Assembly (NCBI RefSeq): GCF_000340215.1
Contig: NW_006921540.1
Location: 2,913,486-2,977,485, forward strand
From: Pseudocercospora fijiensis CIRAD86
Taxonomy: Eukaryota > Ascomycota > Dothideomycetes > Mycosphaerellales > Mycosphaerellaceae
Direction of reading: 5' to 3'
Length of the DNA: 64,000 nucleotides
Below, one piece after another: positions 41,230 through 51,630 of the stretch (the stretch's first letter is position 1; every line of letters starts with the position of its first letter). Position numbers and translations under genes: made by a program. The notes below the pieces were generated by a model. That model was not told the origin of the DNA. It ran no database searches and saw nothing but the letters and a program-made list of their open reading frames with translations.

Positions 41230-44200
41230 GCTTAGTAGTAATATTATAAGCTTTTAGCCTTCTTCTTGTTCTTTACGCTAGTCTAATACTTATCTAATAA
41301 CTCGGTTATGTCCTTAAAGGAACCTTTAGCTTCCTACGAGTCCCATTTAGGTAAATAGCCTTACTATCTTAATAGGTACTCCTTCTTGCCTTTCCTAGTC
41401 CGGTGCTATAGGATACGTTCTATAGACTATAGCTCTTCCCTATCCGCTAGTATGTCTTCGTGTTTAGTAGGTGCTTTATCCCCCTCGCGTAGGTAATATA
41501 GCTTAAGGAGGGATATATAGAAGGTGTTATAGATAGTATAATAGGGAGGAAGCTACAACTAATAGGCCTGTACGGAGGAGCCCTTAACTTCTCGAATGCG
41601 GAATAGGCTAATGTATCTTAGTACGAGCTTAGGCCTTGTTTTGCCGTTAGGTAATAGGTGCTTGCGGATGCGGAGGTTCTTAGTGCTTAGCATAACTATA
41701 TCGCCTTGTTTGAAGGTTATCGGCGTATAGTGCTTGTCGTAGTAGGTCTTTTAGTACTCTTAAGCCTTTGTCAACTTCTCGGCTATCTTAGCATAGATTT
41801 CTCGCATCTTCTAAACCCTCTTAATAGCCGCTAGTGTTTCAGGTACTTAACGCGCTTCCCTTTCCTTACGCTCGGCCTCGAGCGAGGTAAATAGGTCTTA
41901 TAGTAAGGCAGCGTTCTAGCCTATTATAGCAAAATAAGGGGAGACCTTAGTAGATAAGTAGACACTATTATTGTACACAAATTCAGCTAGTTATAGGAGG
42001 TTGACCTAGTCCTCGGGGCTCTTATTAATGTAACTGCGTAGGTACTGCTATAGGGTAGCATTCTGCCTCTCTGTTTAACCGTTAGTCTGTAGATAGAAGG
42101 CTGTTAATAGCCGATGCTTCAGTCTTAGCTGCAAGCAAATCTCGCTCTAATAGTGAGATGTTAGTATCGATCTACGATCGGACACGATCCCCTTAGGGGT
42201 TCCCTAATAGGTATAGAAGATGTTAGTCTACAGCGCCTCTGCTATATTAATAGCAGTCTAATCCTTGCGAGCAGGAATATAGCGAGCACCCTTAGTGAAT
42301 CGGTCTACAACGACTAATATAGCGTTAAAGACGTCTTTGCTTCCTCTTCGCTTAGTAGGGGGAAGGCCTATAATAAAGTCTATTGTAAGCTCTATAAAAG
42401 GCTTCTTTAGAACAGGGAGTAAAGATAACTCGCTAAATAGTAAGTGCTTTAGTGCTTTAACTCGCTAGTATACTATACAGGTCTGTATATACTCCTTTAT
42501 ATGCCGCTTACTATTTAGCTAGTAGTATATACGCGATAGTAACTCGTACGACCTCTCTATGCTATAGTAACTAGCGAGTTCACTATTATAGTGCCTCTTT
42601 AAAAGCTCTTATCTGATCGATTGTTTAGCGGGGACATAGTATCTACCCTTGAACTTTAAGTAACCTTTGTCGTCGATCGACTAATTACTCTTACTAGATC
42701 GAGTCGTTCGCCTACTTACAAGCTTATTAATGCGCTCGACAGCAAAGGCGTCCCTCTGCTAAGCACGTAATAGCTTATCTATAAACGATTAACTATCCCT
42801 ATTTATAAGGTTATTTAATAGCACCCTTGCTATTAAACGAGGTACGTATTATATACATCTAATAGCACTAGTAGCCGGAACTACTGCAACCTCTTCTACA
42901 GTGCTGTCGCTATATAGACTATTACTGTAGATAGCAATGTCCTTAATCGAGTTATTATAGCTCGAGCGATCTACGTCCTTCTTAACGTACACTAGAAGAA
43001 CGACAACTCCGCTATAGTATTTGTTGCCGCCGCGGGGTCCGGAAGTCCGCTTATCCTACGCTTGCTTATTAACGATACGGGCTATAGCAATCTTATGCTA
43101 CAGGGTTAGAAACAATGAATTAATGTGTTAGGTTTCGCTGTCGTAATTAGGTCGCCTCGATAGGCTATTAGTAGGGTTGCTTACGCCTAGCCGATGTAAT
43201 ATATTAAAATCGAACCCGGCGAGGTAGACGGCCTATCTAGCCTGTCGACCTATAACCCTAGTAACCTTAGTAATGCTACGGAGGTTGTTATAGTCTATAT
43301 AGACCTGAATGGTGTGCTATGTACTATCGAGATAGTGCCTCTAATGTTTGAAGGCTTCGACAATAGCTAGGAGCTCTTGCTCGTAGGTCTCGTAGCGACG
43401 CTCTATATCGATTATCTTTCGTAAAAAGAAGGCAACTGGGTGCTAGTAACGGTCCTTATCTAATTGCTATAACATAATAGCCGATATAGCGAACTATAAA
43501 GCGTTAGTCTTAATACGGATCTGCTTGCTTAGTACAAAATAGTGCAATAGGGGCACTTTAGTAAAGCGTTGCTTTAGACCGTTAAAAGCGGCTTATGCTC
43601 TGTTAGTCTATTTAAACTCCCTAGTCGGGTTAGCCTTAGTTTTGGTAAGCTTAGTTAGGGGTATCACATGCCGTAAATAGCCCTTAATAAAGCGACGATA
43701 GAAATTAGCGAAGCCGAGGAACGACTATAGTTCCTTAATTAACGTAGGAATAGGCCATTTAGTAATGGTTTTAATCCGATTAGGATCAGCCTTAACACCC
43801 TTAGTTAATACGAGGAAGCTAAGGAAGGATACCTCCTTAGTAGCAAAGGTGCATTTGGAAGGTTTATAATACAGTCTATAGGCTCGCAGGCGGTCGAGGA
43901 CCTTGCGCACTACGGCCTAGTGTTCTGCAATATTAGGTAAATGTGTATAAACTAGGATGTTATTTAGGTAAACTATACAGAGATAGTCTAATAGGCCTAA
44001 AAGGGCTCGATTGATATAGGACTAGAATGTTATAGGGGCATTAGCTAGGCTAAATAGCATAACTAAATATTCGAAATAGCTATAGCGAGTACGGAAGGCT
44101 GTTTTCTATTCGTTACCCTTACGAATGCGGATACGATAGTACGCATCCTTAATGTCTAGTATAGTATAGTAGTAAGCCCTAGAAAGGCGATCGAGGGTCT

Positions 44201-45150
44201 TATTAATAAGGGGGAGTAGACAGCGGTCTTTGATAGTAATAGCGTTAAGCCTACGATAGTCGATACATAGGCGCAGGCTACTATCCTTCTTTAGTACGAA
44301 TAGGATAGGTGCACTAGCAGGGCTATTACTATACCGAATTCGACTATTAGCTAGGTTTTCCTCTAGGTACTTACGCAATATAGCAAGCTCTCGCTTACTA
44401 AGGTTGTAGAGGGGGCTAAAAGGAACCTCCTTGCCCTCTATAATATCAATCTTATAATCCGTCTCCTTAAACATAGGCAATATCGATGCTAGGTAGTGTT
44501 TAAACACATCAATGTAGGTCTCCCGAATAGGTTCTAGTATACGCTCAAGTTGTTTAGGATCTATGCTATTAGGGGGCACAGGTTCATCGTTATTACTACC
44601 GAGCAGGTCGGCAGTCGGATTAGCTAAGGCGGAGGCTAGTGTTAGGTTGCTAATAAATAGGACCCTAATATTATTAGGACACTCGCTAACATTAATGTGT
44701 TTAATGTCCTCTTTCTTAGCGATTCTAAATCGCTACTTCTAGAGGCCTAGGTCTATAGCTATAGCGTGGTACTTAAGAACAGGGTTACTAATAACAATAT
44801 CGGATAGGAGGCTGTCTATGTCTACTACGTAGGCAGTAAAGTCTAGTAGGCGCTCATTTCCGAGGTCGTCCTTTAGAGCTATAGGAACATAGTAGGCCCT
44901 ATAGGTCAAGTGCCGAGCGTTATTAAACTAAGCAAGGGTTGGTAGGTTAGTCTTCGGCAGTTGTCGAAGGTCTAATTGCTTAGCTAGGCGATAGCTAATA
45001 AGGGCGCTAACTGAATTTCCTAGATCTAGCATAACCTTAGTTTAATAGGTAGTGCCCTTCGTGTCCTATACAAGGCAGGAACGTGTTATAGCTAGCACAA
45101 TGTCGATAGTCTTACGCCGTATAAGGCTAATAGTTAGTGCGGCGCTTACT
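41230..45150 (-). pseudogene. A2 pol: protease, RT, RNase H, integrase, chromodomain (RIPed)
   Basis: In element order: a protease-like stretch at about 45040-44900 with DLG at the active-site position; RT at about 44579-43700 ([25 protein letters not shown]), with the catalytic YxDD reading YLNN at about 43962; RNase H at about 43560-43150 (FFLRKIIDIERRYETYEQE, ending RRPNYDSET); the integrase zinc part at about 42600-42440 (HYNSELASYY..., one Cys become Tyr); the integrase core at about 42400-41900 (VVVDRFTKGARYIP, AEFVYNNS); and a chromodomain at about 41430-41270 (IERILYHRTRKGKKEYLL). Both catalytic RT Asp are lost, so the copy could not reverse-transcribe even without its stops. Confidence 0.88.
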
Positions 45151-46558
45151 CTTTTTTCGACTAATTGAAAGAGCCGACTAGGGTAGCATTAGCGGCTAAA
45201 AGGTGTTTCCTATACTTAGCGGAAGTACGGTTAATTCGGGCCTAGTCCTTAGGTTTATCGCATTAGCCTAGTAGATAGCTAGTGCTATTACAATTGAAGC
45301 ACTTCAATCCGGTCGGGAGATTGTTGCCGTAGCTATTGTTGCTACTATTGTTAGTCGAGCGGTTAGTATTATAGGGATACGAGCCCCTTCTACGGCCCCT
45401 GTCGCGGCCTCCTCTATATAGCCGGCGGCTACGGCCTCTTCTACGATCGTTACTATTCCTATTGTTAGTATTGTTGTCCTAGTAGGAACCTTAGTTTCCT
45501 CCGCGGCTACGGTTGCTACGGTTAGTACTAGCTAGTCGGATCCTTAATTCTAGTCGTTATTAGAGCTAAACAGCCCGTTCGGCTGTTTCTACTTCGACTA
45601 TGAATTGAATACGTATTAGATTAGCTTGTTCGAACACACGGCGACGGTCTAATTCGAGGATAAGCTCCTATCTAAGTTTTAGGCGTATCTCGGAGATCTA
45701 TATAGAATTAGTCTTAGGCGGAAGGTCGTCTTTAAGGGTTTTTAAATAGGCTTTAAATAAGCGAGCCGATTGATCAGTCTTCTATTTAGCTCGAAGATAC
45801 AGGTCCTAAGCGTATTGTTACCTCAGTATAGGGTTTCTAAGGGTGTCTAGCATAATGGTTTTATAGGTTTGCTACTAAACAGTAGTCTAGTTATTAAGGG
45901 AGTCGAAATGGTTATCCTATATACGCTTTAGGTCGCTATTGATGTACTATATAGCGTATACGACTAAGGAATAGTCGTCTAGTAGCGCTCTTAGTGCATT
46001 GCGCTAGTTAAGTTCACAGTTACGAATGTAGTCGTTGTACTGCTTTCGACTAGAGCTATTAAACACGGTACAGTCCTTAAGTTTAGCGTCCTTCTTTTAG
46101 ATAGGTAGTAAAGAAGGTCCTACTATTAGCTTAGCAGTGGTTGTTAGAGATTCCTAGAGGCGGCGAATCTCGAGAAGATTATCCTTTAGCTGTTGTTCTT
46201 AACGCAAGGTAGTAAGCCTGTTTTAGGTAGCTTCTTAAAGTCTCGCTACTAGTTAGGGACTAAAGGCTAGCTAGCTATATCGACGGTTAACAATATTGTT
46301 AAGAATGTCGTCGACAGGCAATTCTAGGTCGTTACCTAGAATTGCAGGTTCTTCTTTAATAGGCTCTCCGGCAGGCTCTTTAGTAGGAGGCACTTTAGTA
46401 GGCACTTTAGCGGGAACTGTGCTACTAGCGTTGTCGTTACTAGCGCTACTAGCGGCAGTACGGTTGTTGTTTCGTAATAAACCGGCTATTATAAGGGGCG
46501 ACACTAATAATGTATTATTAGCCCCTAAGATGCGGATATAGCGGAATTAGTAGATATC
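45151..46558 (-). pseudogene. A2 gag (RIPed)
   Basis: N-terminal 77 codons are open (SSASNDNASSTVPAKV..., Pro/Lys/Glu-rich), starting near 46504 with GTG where an ATG may have stood further upstream. An Arg/Gly-rich stretch at about 45450-45350 precedes a CCHC knuckle at 45260-45301 in which three Cys remain and only the His codon is Tyr (CAT to TAT). Near 46497-46514 is a perfect 18-bp palindrome, CTAATAATGTATTATTAG. Confidence 0.75.
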
Positions 46559-46750
46559 GGCTTAGTATGCTTAACTTAGTATAATAGGCCGTGTAGAAGG
46601 CCTTGCTTGATAATTAGTACGGTTGTTTCGATAGGATAGTACGTATAGGTCCCGTTCTTCGGGCGCAATATAGTTAGATTAGTCTTATTCGTAGCTATAC
46701 CGCTAAAAGCTTGAAATAAGGACTATCTAGCTACTACCCTTAAAGGGTAG

Positions 46751-46760
46751 ATCGAATACT
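46751..46760 (-). promoter_or_regulatory. Candidate self-priming primer-binding site of A2
   Basis: In element sense the bases just inside the 5' LTR read AGTATTCGAT, an exact 10-base complement of ATCGAATACT located inside the LTR at 46821-46812. In Tf1 the first bases of the mRNA fold back onto the primer-binding site, and this layout fits that mechanism. No tRNA-type TGG start is present. Confidence 0.6.
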
Positions 46761-46958
46761 GTATAAGAAGGGTTATATTAGTAGGTAGATAGGGTGGTAG
46801 TGAATTAGTATAGTATTCGATAAGGATCTAGGAGGAGAGGGAGGAAGGTAAGAGAGTTAGCCTAACGCTAAGCGCCAAGCCCTGCCTAAGGCATTAAGAC
46901 CCTGGCTTCACTCGGCCTAATTACATACTAATCACGTATAGCCTCTTTAGCCCTAACA
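46760..46958 (-). repeat. 5' LTR of A2
   Basis: 199 bp, ends CCCTAACA on the plus strand (TGTTAGGG in element sense). Followed by target repeat ACTAG. Differences from the 3' LTR are mainly transitions. Confidence 0.9.
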
Positions 46959-46963
46959 ACTAG
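46959..46963. repeat. Target-site repeat ACTAG, right of A2
   Basis: Matches 39855-39859. Removing A2 plus one repeat rejoins ORF3 in the same frame. Confidence 0.88.
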
Positions 46964-47696
46964 GTTGAGAAACTTAAGGCTCGTAGCCTAGTCCTACTAA
47001 GTAAGATCGGCAAGCTTACTAACAAGCACCTTACCGACAACGACCTCGACTATATATTCGATAGTTAGCCTAATAGTAAGGGACGTAAAGCGGAGTAGAT
47101 CCTCAACCCTCTAAAGGAGTGCGAGGTCTCTATTTAGATGCTATACCTGCTATATAGTAATCTAAAGACTAAGAGCAACCGTATATTAATTAACCTAGGC
47201 TACTCTCGCGTTATTAACGGCACTAAGGTTAAGGGCTACGAGAACTTAATAGTCCCTTAGGTTACTAAAGCGCACCGCAATCTAACCGCCCTCCTAGCCT
47301 CTAACTCCTTCGTACTATTCGCTTTCCCTACGGCTATCTTAGTCGAAGGCCTCGGCTATATCTCCGACGCCCTAGTTAGTAGGATTCCTTAGTTAAGTTA
47401 CGTTGTTTAGAACGAAGTTAAACAGATCCTCTAGCTTAATAACGAAGGACTTAAGGAGTATCTATACGATTAGGAGAAAGCTACGACGGAAAAGGCTACT
47501 AACCTCCTCGTTAATTAAGCTTTCTACGAGGGACAGTACTTCGGTACTAACAGCTTTAACGTATACGGAGGAGATTTCGAGAGCCGACTAGCAGATAAGG
47601 TTATTGCTAGTAAGGATTACGGCGCGTTAAAGCAATAGTAGGTCTGTATAGTGTTACTTAGGAAGTCGTTTTTGCATAATTATAGTATCTAGGATT
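46964..47696 (+). pseudogene. ORF3 of family B, 3' part (about 245 codons, RIPed)
   Basis: It continues the frame of 37808-39859 after A2 and one ACTAG are removed, with only TAG/TAA stops, ending right at palindrome 7. It contains a basic N-terminal part and one moderately hydrophobic stretch (SNSFVLFAFPTAILVEGLGY, about 47310-47365), the only candidate membrane segment in ORF3. Confidence 0.7.
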
Positions 47697-47719
47697 AATG
47701 CTACCCCGGGGGTATTATT
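47697..47719. repeat. 23-bp palindrome, copy 7 (after ORF3)
   Basis: AATGCTACCCC then its near-complement, overlapping the presumed end of ORF3. Confidence 0.85.
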
Positions 47720-47813
47720 ACGGAGTTGTAAAAAAATAGCCTTAGCTAAGAGCGCTAAGGATGCATACATGTTTGTTTTAAGCGCGCAATGTAAAGCGTG
47801 TCTAGTTAGATAC

Positions 47814-47828
47814 GAAGAAAGGGAGGGA
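47814..47828 (+). promoter_or_regulatory. Polypurine tract of family B
   Basis: GAAGAAAGGGAGGGA directly before the 3' LTR; the expected primer for plus-strand DNA synthesis. It orients the whole family B element as plus. Confidence 0.8.
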
Positions 47829-48107
47829 TATTAGCTAGTAACCGGCCCTATACCTATAGGCTAGTTTTAAGCCTATATAAGAGGCCTCCTTCTATAGAGT
47901 AGATAGAGTACTAACCTCGTATAGCACATTGTTCATGTTACACTTCTATAATGCCTATATTGCAGGGCTCTAGTTATTAGCCTAAGCGGCAGTCTCGTTA
48001 TCCTATCTTGCTAAATATAGCTGCCTATATTGCTATAGGTTATATTACCCTCGGTTGCCTATACTATTGCTGCTAGTAGTAGTAGTAGTATTGGTTTTCG
48101 TCCTTTA
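47829..48107 (+). repeat. 3' LTR of family B
   Basis: 279 bp, pairs with 28707-28985. Followed by GCAG, matching the target sequence left of the 5' LTR. Confidence 0.82.
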
Positions 48108-48111
48108 GCAG

Positions 48112-48930
48112 GTAGGTATTCGGGCGCAATTTAGGTCGGTATTCGAGTACTAATAGTTAGTTAGCGCATCCTCGAGTTCCTTACTAAATATCCTATCGCC
48201 TATTACGAAGAGATTATCTAGTATCTCTACGAGACCTTCGATATCGTCGCCTCGCGCTATATTATCCTTCGTACGCTAAAGCGTAACAAATAGACGAAGA
48301 AAGTTAGTATATAGATTACGAAGGAGCGCAACTAAGAGCTACGTAAGGACTTCGAGATCTAGCAAACCGGTAAGAACGCGGATAAGGTATATTATATCGA
48401 TAAGAGTACTAGTAATAAGCGCACTAGATAGCGGAAGACTAGATACTTACCGAAGGGCGTGCCTTATTAATTCGACGCGTCTATATAGAGGTCGAAGCGT
48501 TAGAGTATATTACTAGCGATAACCTCTCGCGGCTATCTCGAAGGCACCCTCGTTCTTTAAGGATCTATTACTACCGCTATCTTCGAAGACTAGCTCGAGT
48601 TTATAGTACTACTATAGCTTAGCTTAGGTTAGTAGATTATAATAGACAACGCGCTAATCTATAGAAGTTACCGAGTTAAAGACCTCTATACCGCTACTAG
48701 AGTCTAACTAAAGTACTTGCCGCCGTACTTACTAGATTACAACCCTATCGAGAACTCGTTCGCTAGTTTAAAGGCCTAGATTAAGCATTACATTTAAGAC
48801 GTAGGCGCTTTCGAAGACTTCGGATACTTTGTTAAATACGCTATTAAAGAGGCTAACGAGACAGCTATCTCGAGATACGTAGCGGCGTAGTTCTAGCAGT
48901 GCGGATATCGTTACTAATTAAGAGAGATAG
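48112..48930 (+). pseudogene. Catalytic part of the Tc1/mariner transposase (RIPed)
   Basis: Frame with TAG/TAA only. It shows a second helix-turn-helix (RILEFLTKYPIAYYEEI), the first catalytic region (VYYIDKST), the second (IIIDNALIYRS) and the third with LPPYLLDYNPIENSFASLK, the classic DDE/D signature of the Tc1/IS630 superfamily. The 5' half of the gene is at 28530-28706, on the other side of family B. Confidence 0.82.
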
Positions 48931-49400
48931 AGAGAGAGATATTGTATAATATAGCTAACTATAGTTACTTATTTAACTATAGACTCATTAAGTCCGATAA
49001 CTATCTCTAGCTTAGCAATACGGCTCTTTTAGTCTTCTATTTCTTGTCTTAGTTCTTCTACTATAGTACGCGTAGTATTAGCAGTATAGTCCTTTATAAT
49101 TGCCTCTATATACTATAGATTAGGCAATACTAGCTACGGCGATAAGCTTCTCGAATAAGCTAACGAAGGCGATATAGTAGAAGTATCGATATGCCCTTCT
49201 ACGCCTCTCGGCGGTAGTATAGCGACAATCTCCTCGTCGCCTTAACTGTCCGCAATCTACTCGAAATTAGTTAAATTTATAAAGATACCTAATCGGCATA
49301 CCTCTAATACGCTATAGGTAGCTATTGCGATAGAAGAGCCTAGAATTTAGTAGTTTCGCAATTATTTTAATCGCTAGCGGCACCTCGAAACTATTTAAGC
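48931..49400. other. RIPed spacer
   Basis: Starts with a GA-rich run (AGAGAGATAGAGAGAGAGA near 48923). No lasting frame recognised. Possibly the 3' flank of the transposase or the edge of a further insertion. Confidence 0.4.
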
Positions 49401-51430
49401 TAGCGCCGTTAGTATATCGCTATATTCGTGTCGCAATTAAGTCGCGATCCGGAGAGTACCCGCTTATAAAGCCGGAATCTATAACGACTAATAGGGCATT
49501 ACTATAGTACTACAACAATATATCTATATTATGTCTTTAGTAGGAAACAACACTATTAATGCCGCTAAACAACCTCCCGTTATCCGTTTTTAAAAATATG
49601 CACTTAGCGTAAAGATATAGCGCTCGCAAGATATTAGAAATTCGCGATACTCTAACACCTTCTCTACCGGAGATTTCGGTCCGAAACCGCCGATATCTCG
49701 GCGTCTGCGGTTACTAGGGTTAACGCGCTAAGCCGCGATTAACTATTAACGATAGGCACCTAGAATAATACTACTATATAAGGTAACTAATACATTTTTA
49801 ATTGTATTGCGATACTCTTAATACTAACGAAGAACCTCCCGTTTATACCGTATAAAACTACCTAATACTCGCTAAGATATAGTATAATAGTAAAGTCCGA
49901 AATCCTACGGCTATACCGCCGCCCTATCGACCTATAGCAATCTATATACCGGCGTTCTAATATAGGTCTTCCTATAGCGCTCGCTCGTTTCTATTATACT
50001 TCTATAGTATACGCATTATCCGACCGTATTAGCCTAGCTTCAAACCTATTGTCTTCTACTCTAACAGTATTACTACTGCTACTTAGTCTAGGTTGTAATC
50101 CCCTCCCTTTATAACGTTATAGATTGCCCTTATATTAGTCTTCCGCTCTCGCTAACTATTACGCTCTTATCGTCTTAACTAGTTAAAGAACACGTCTAGT
50201 TAAATGTCCGGCGGCGTTATTATACGCTTAGGATTACTAGCTAGACTAGAAGGCGCTATAGTGCTAGATCTAATAGGACTAGACCTATAATTGTCGGTCC
50301 GTAACCTCTTAGTTAGCCGCTCGGAATAGGGCGCTAAATAATTATAGATAGTAATTATTCTACTGCCTATAGTAGTGCCCTTTATAGCTCTTAGATTGCC
50401 GCTTGCTACAACCTCTGCCCTTGCCTTCTGTCTTATTATTGTCGCCGTTAGGCTCTTACCTAGATAATTAATCGTTATAGGCGGAGCCGTCGGATCTAGT
50501 AGATTATAGCCTATTCGAATAGCCTTAGCCTATCGAATAAGCACGTTAGGACTAATCTTTATATAATTCTCGGACCGTTAGCTTCTATTAATCTAGCAGT
50601 AACCGCTACGATTAGCGTAGTTGTTATCCTTATAGACCTACTAGTTGCGTAATAGATATTAATAATCTCCGCTAGGTATAGGTGTCTCGTCGGCCTCTTA
50701 ATCTACGTCTTTAGCTCTAGCAGTTGCCGCTCGCTAAGACGCACGAAGCTTACGAATAGCTTGTTACGTTGCGTTACTATTGCTACGGCTTTAAGAAGCA
50801 GGCGTTCTTAGCGGCGGCGGCTTCCTAGAAACTAGTATTCTTAGGTAGATAGTAAGGCCCTTCTTGCCTTACAGATGCTACTCGTAGAGCTATTATAAAG
50901 CCCTTCGAATACACCCTCTAGATATATTAGTCTCGAGGTGTTATAGATAGCGCTTAGCCTTCGCAATAGTCTCGAAGCGTAGCTCTTTATAACGCTCTCG
51001 AAGGCGGGTCTATTAATCGTTCTTCTACTTAGTCTAGTTGTCCTTATAAATAGTGCAGTCGTTGCTAGACATTATCTTTATTAGCTTGCTAGATAGTACG
51101 TCGCGGCCGCAAACAATAGTCTATAGCAGGTTAATATTATACTCTTCTTTATCTTCTTACTCTATATCCTTATCTTGTTCCTCGGCTTCTATATAGTCTT
51201 CTTAGTCGATAGGCTCTTCTTATTCGGCTTCTTTAGCAACCTCTATGCCCTTACTGTCGCTTCTAGTAGCAGTATTAAGCAGAGCGTCGTCTTCTATAAG
51301 CGTAGGTAGCTCCGTAGAGGTCTCTTAGCGCCGGCGACGGCGTAGTTGTTTACTTATCTAACTTAGCTTCTTAATATTATGCTTAGGCGGCTGTCTTCTA
51401 CGGTCCGGAGGCTTTATTAAGAACGGTTTA
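49401..51430 (-). pseudogene. RIPed minus-strand coding remnants, unrecognised
   Basis: Several collinear minus-strand stretches have only TAG/TAA stops. The clearest is at about 51370-50840, with an acidic, helical product (EDYIEAEEQDKDIEQEDKEEYN; KLIKIMSSNDCTIYKDN; ETIAKAKRYLQHLE). A second is at about 50800-50560, and others reach down to 49400 with frame changes. They could be the N-terminal part of another transposase. I do not see pogo, hAT, Crypton or Helitron motifs. Confidence 0.4.
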
Positions 51431-51595
51431 AACGCTAATTACTAGAGGTTAAACGAGAGGCTTAAGATTAGCCTACTTCTTAACCCTAATCGATACTACG
51501 AATGCTACTAGGCTAGAAAGAGTATACTGTTTACCGCCGGCCTACTATTTGTTAGCGAATCGCTAACAAACTCCGGGTATACGGTACTACGGCTA

Positions 51596-51630
51596 TTCTA
51601 CGGGTTAGTACGACATTTCGTACTTTATAA
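51596..51630. repeat. Right TIR of the outer DNA transposon
   Basis: Inverted copy of 28261-28295, ends ACTTTATAA. Confidence 0.75.

Larger units (their letters stand above)
39860..46958 (-). mobile_element. Ty3/Gypsy chromovirus family A, complete copy A2 (RIPed)
   Basis: Complete element of 7.1 kb on the minus strand: LTR 46958-46760, gag, protease, RT, RNase H, integrase, chromodomain, palindrome, 3' untranslated stretch, polypurine tract, LTR 40056-39860. Flanking ACTAG repeats mark the insertion into ORF3 of family B. The C-terminal chromodomain and apparent self-priming signal place it with Tf1/sushi chromoviruses. RIP stops are present but a 157-codon RT stretch (44579-44106) is still open. 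Confidence 0.92.
28707..48107 (+). mobile_element. Family B Ty3/Gypsy-like LTR element with an extra ORF, about 12.3 kb plus a nested insert
   Basis: Two direct LTRs of 279 bp (28707-28985 and 47829-48107) are flanked by GCAG on both sides (AGCAG if the last A is counted as target). A purine tract GAAGAAAGGGAGGGA abuts the 3' LTR and a TRGAGCCGAAGG sequence, possibly the primer-binding site, follows the 5' LTR. Inside, all on the plus strand, are gag-protease, RT-RNase H-integrase, and a third ORF of about 925 codons. Copy A2 (39860-46958) interrupts the third ORF. Subtracting it leaves about 12.3 kb, long for a fungal Gypsy element. Four of five ORF borders carry the 23-bp palindrome on both sides. 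Confidence 0.78.
28261..51630 (+). mobile_element. Tc1/mariner-type DNA transposon, split by nested retroelements
   Basis: Bases 28261-28295 (TTATAAAGTGCGAAATG...) reappear as an inverted copy at 51596-51630 with one G/A mismatch, and similarity decays inward. TA lies at both outer edges as expected for this superfamily. Between them is a Tc1/IS630-like transposase in two parts, with the LTR element B inserted between its helix-turn-helix and catalytic parts. About 2.6 kb to the right of the catalytic domain (48930-51560) is extra sequence, either a further insertion or a second gene of the same transposon. Linking the two TIRs to one element is an inference. Confidence 0.6.

Noticed and set aside
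37808..47696. ORF3 as a Starship captain (DUF3435 tyrosine recombinase) or a Crypton
   Set aside because: I could not find the R...HxxR...Y pattern or a GCR1-type domain, and the ORF lies between LTRs with a polypurine tract, so a retroelement accessory ORF fits better.
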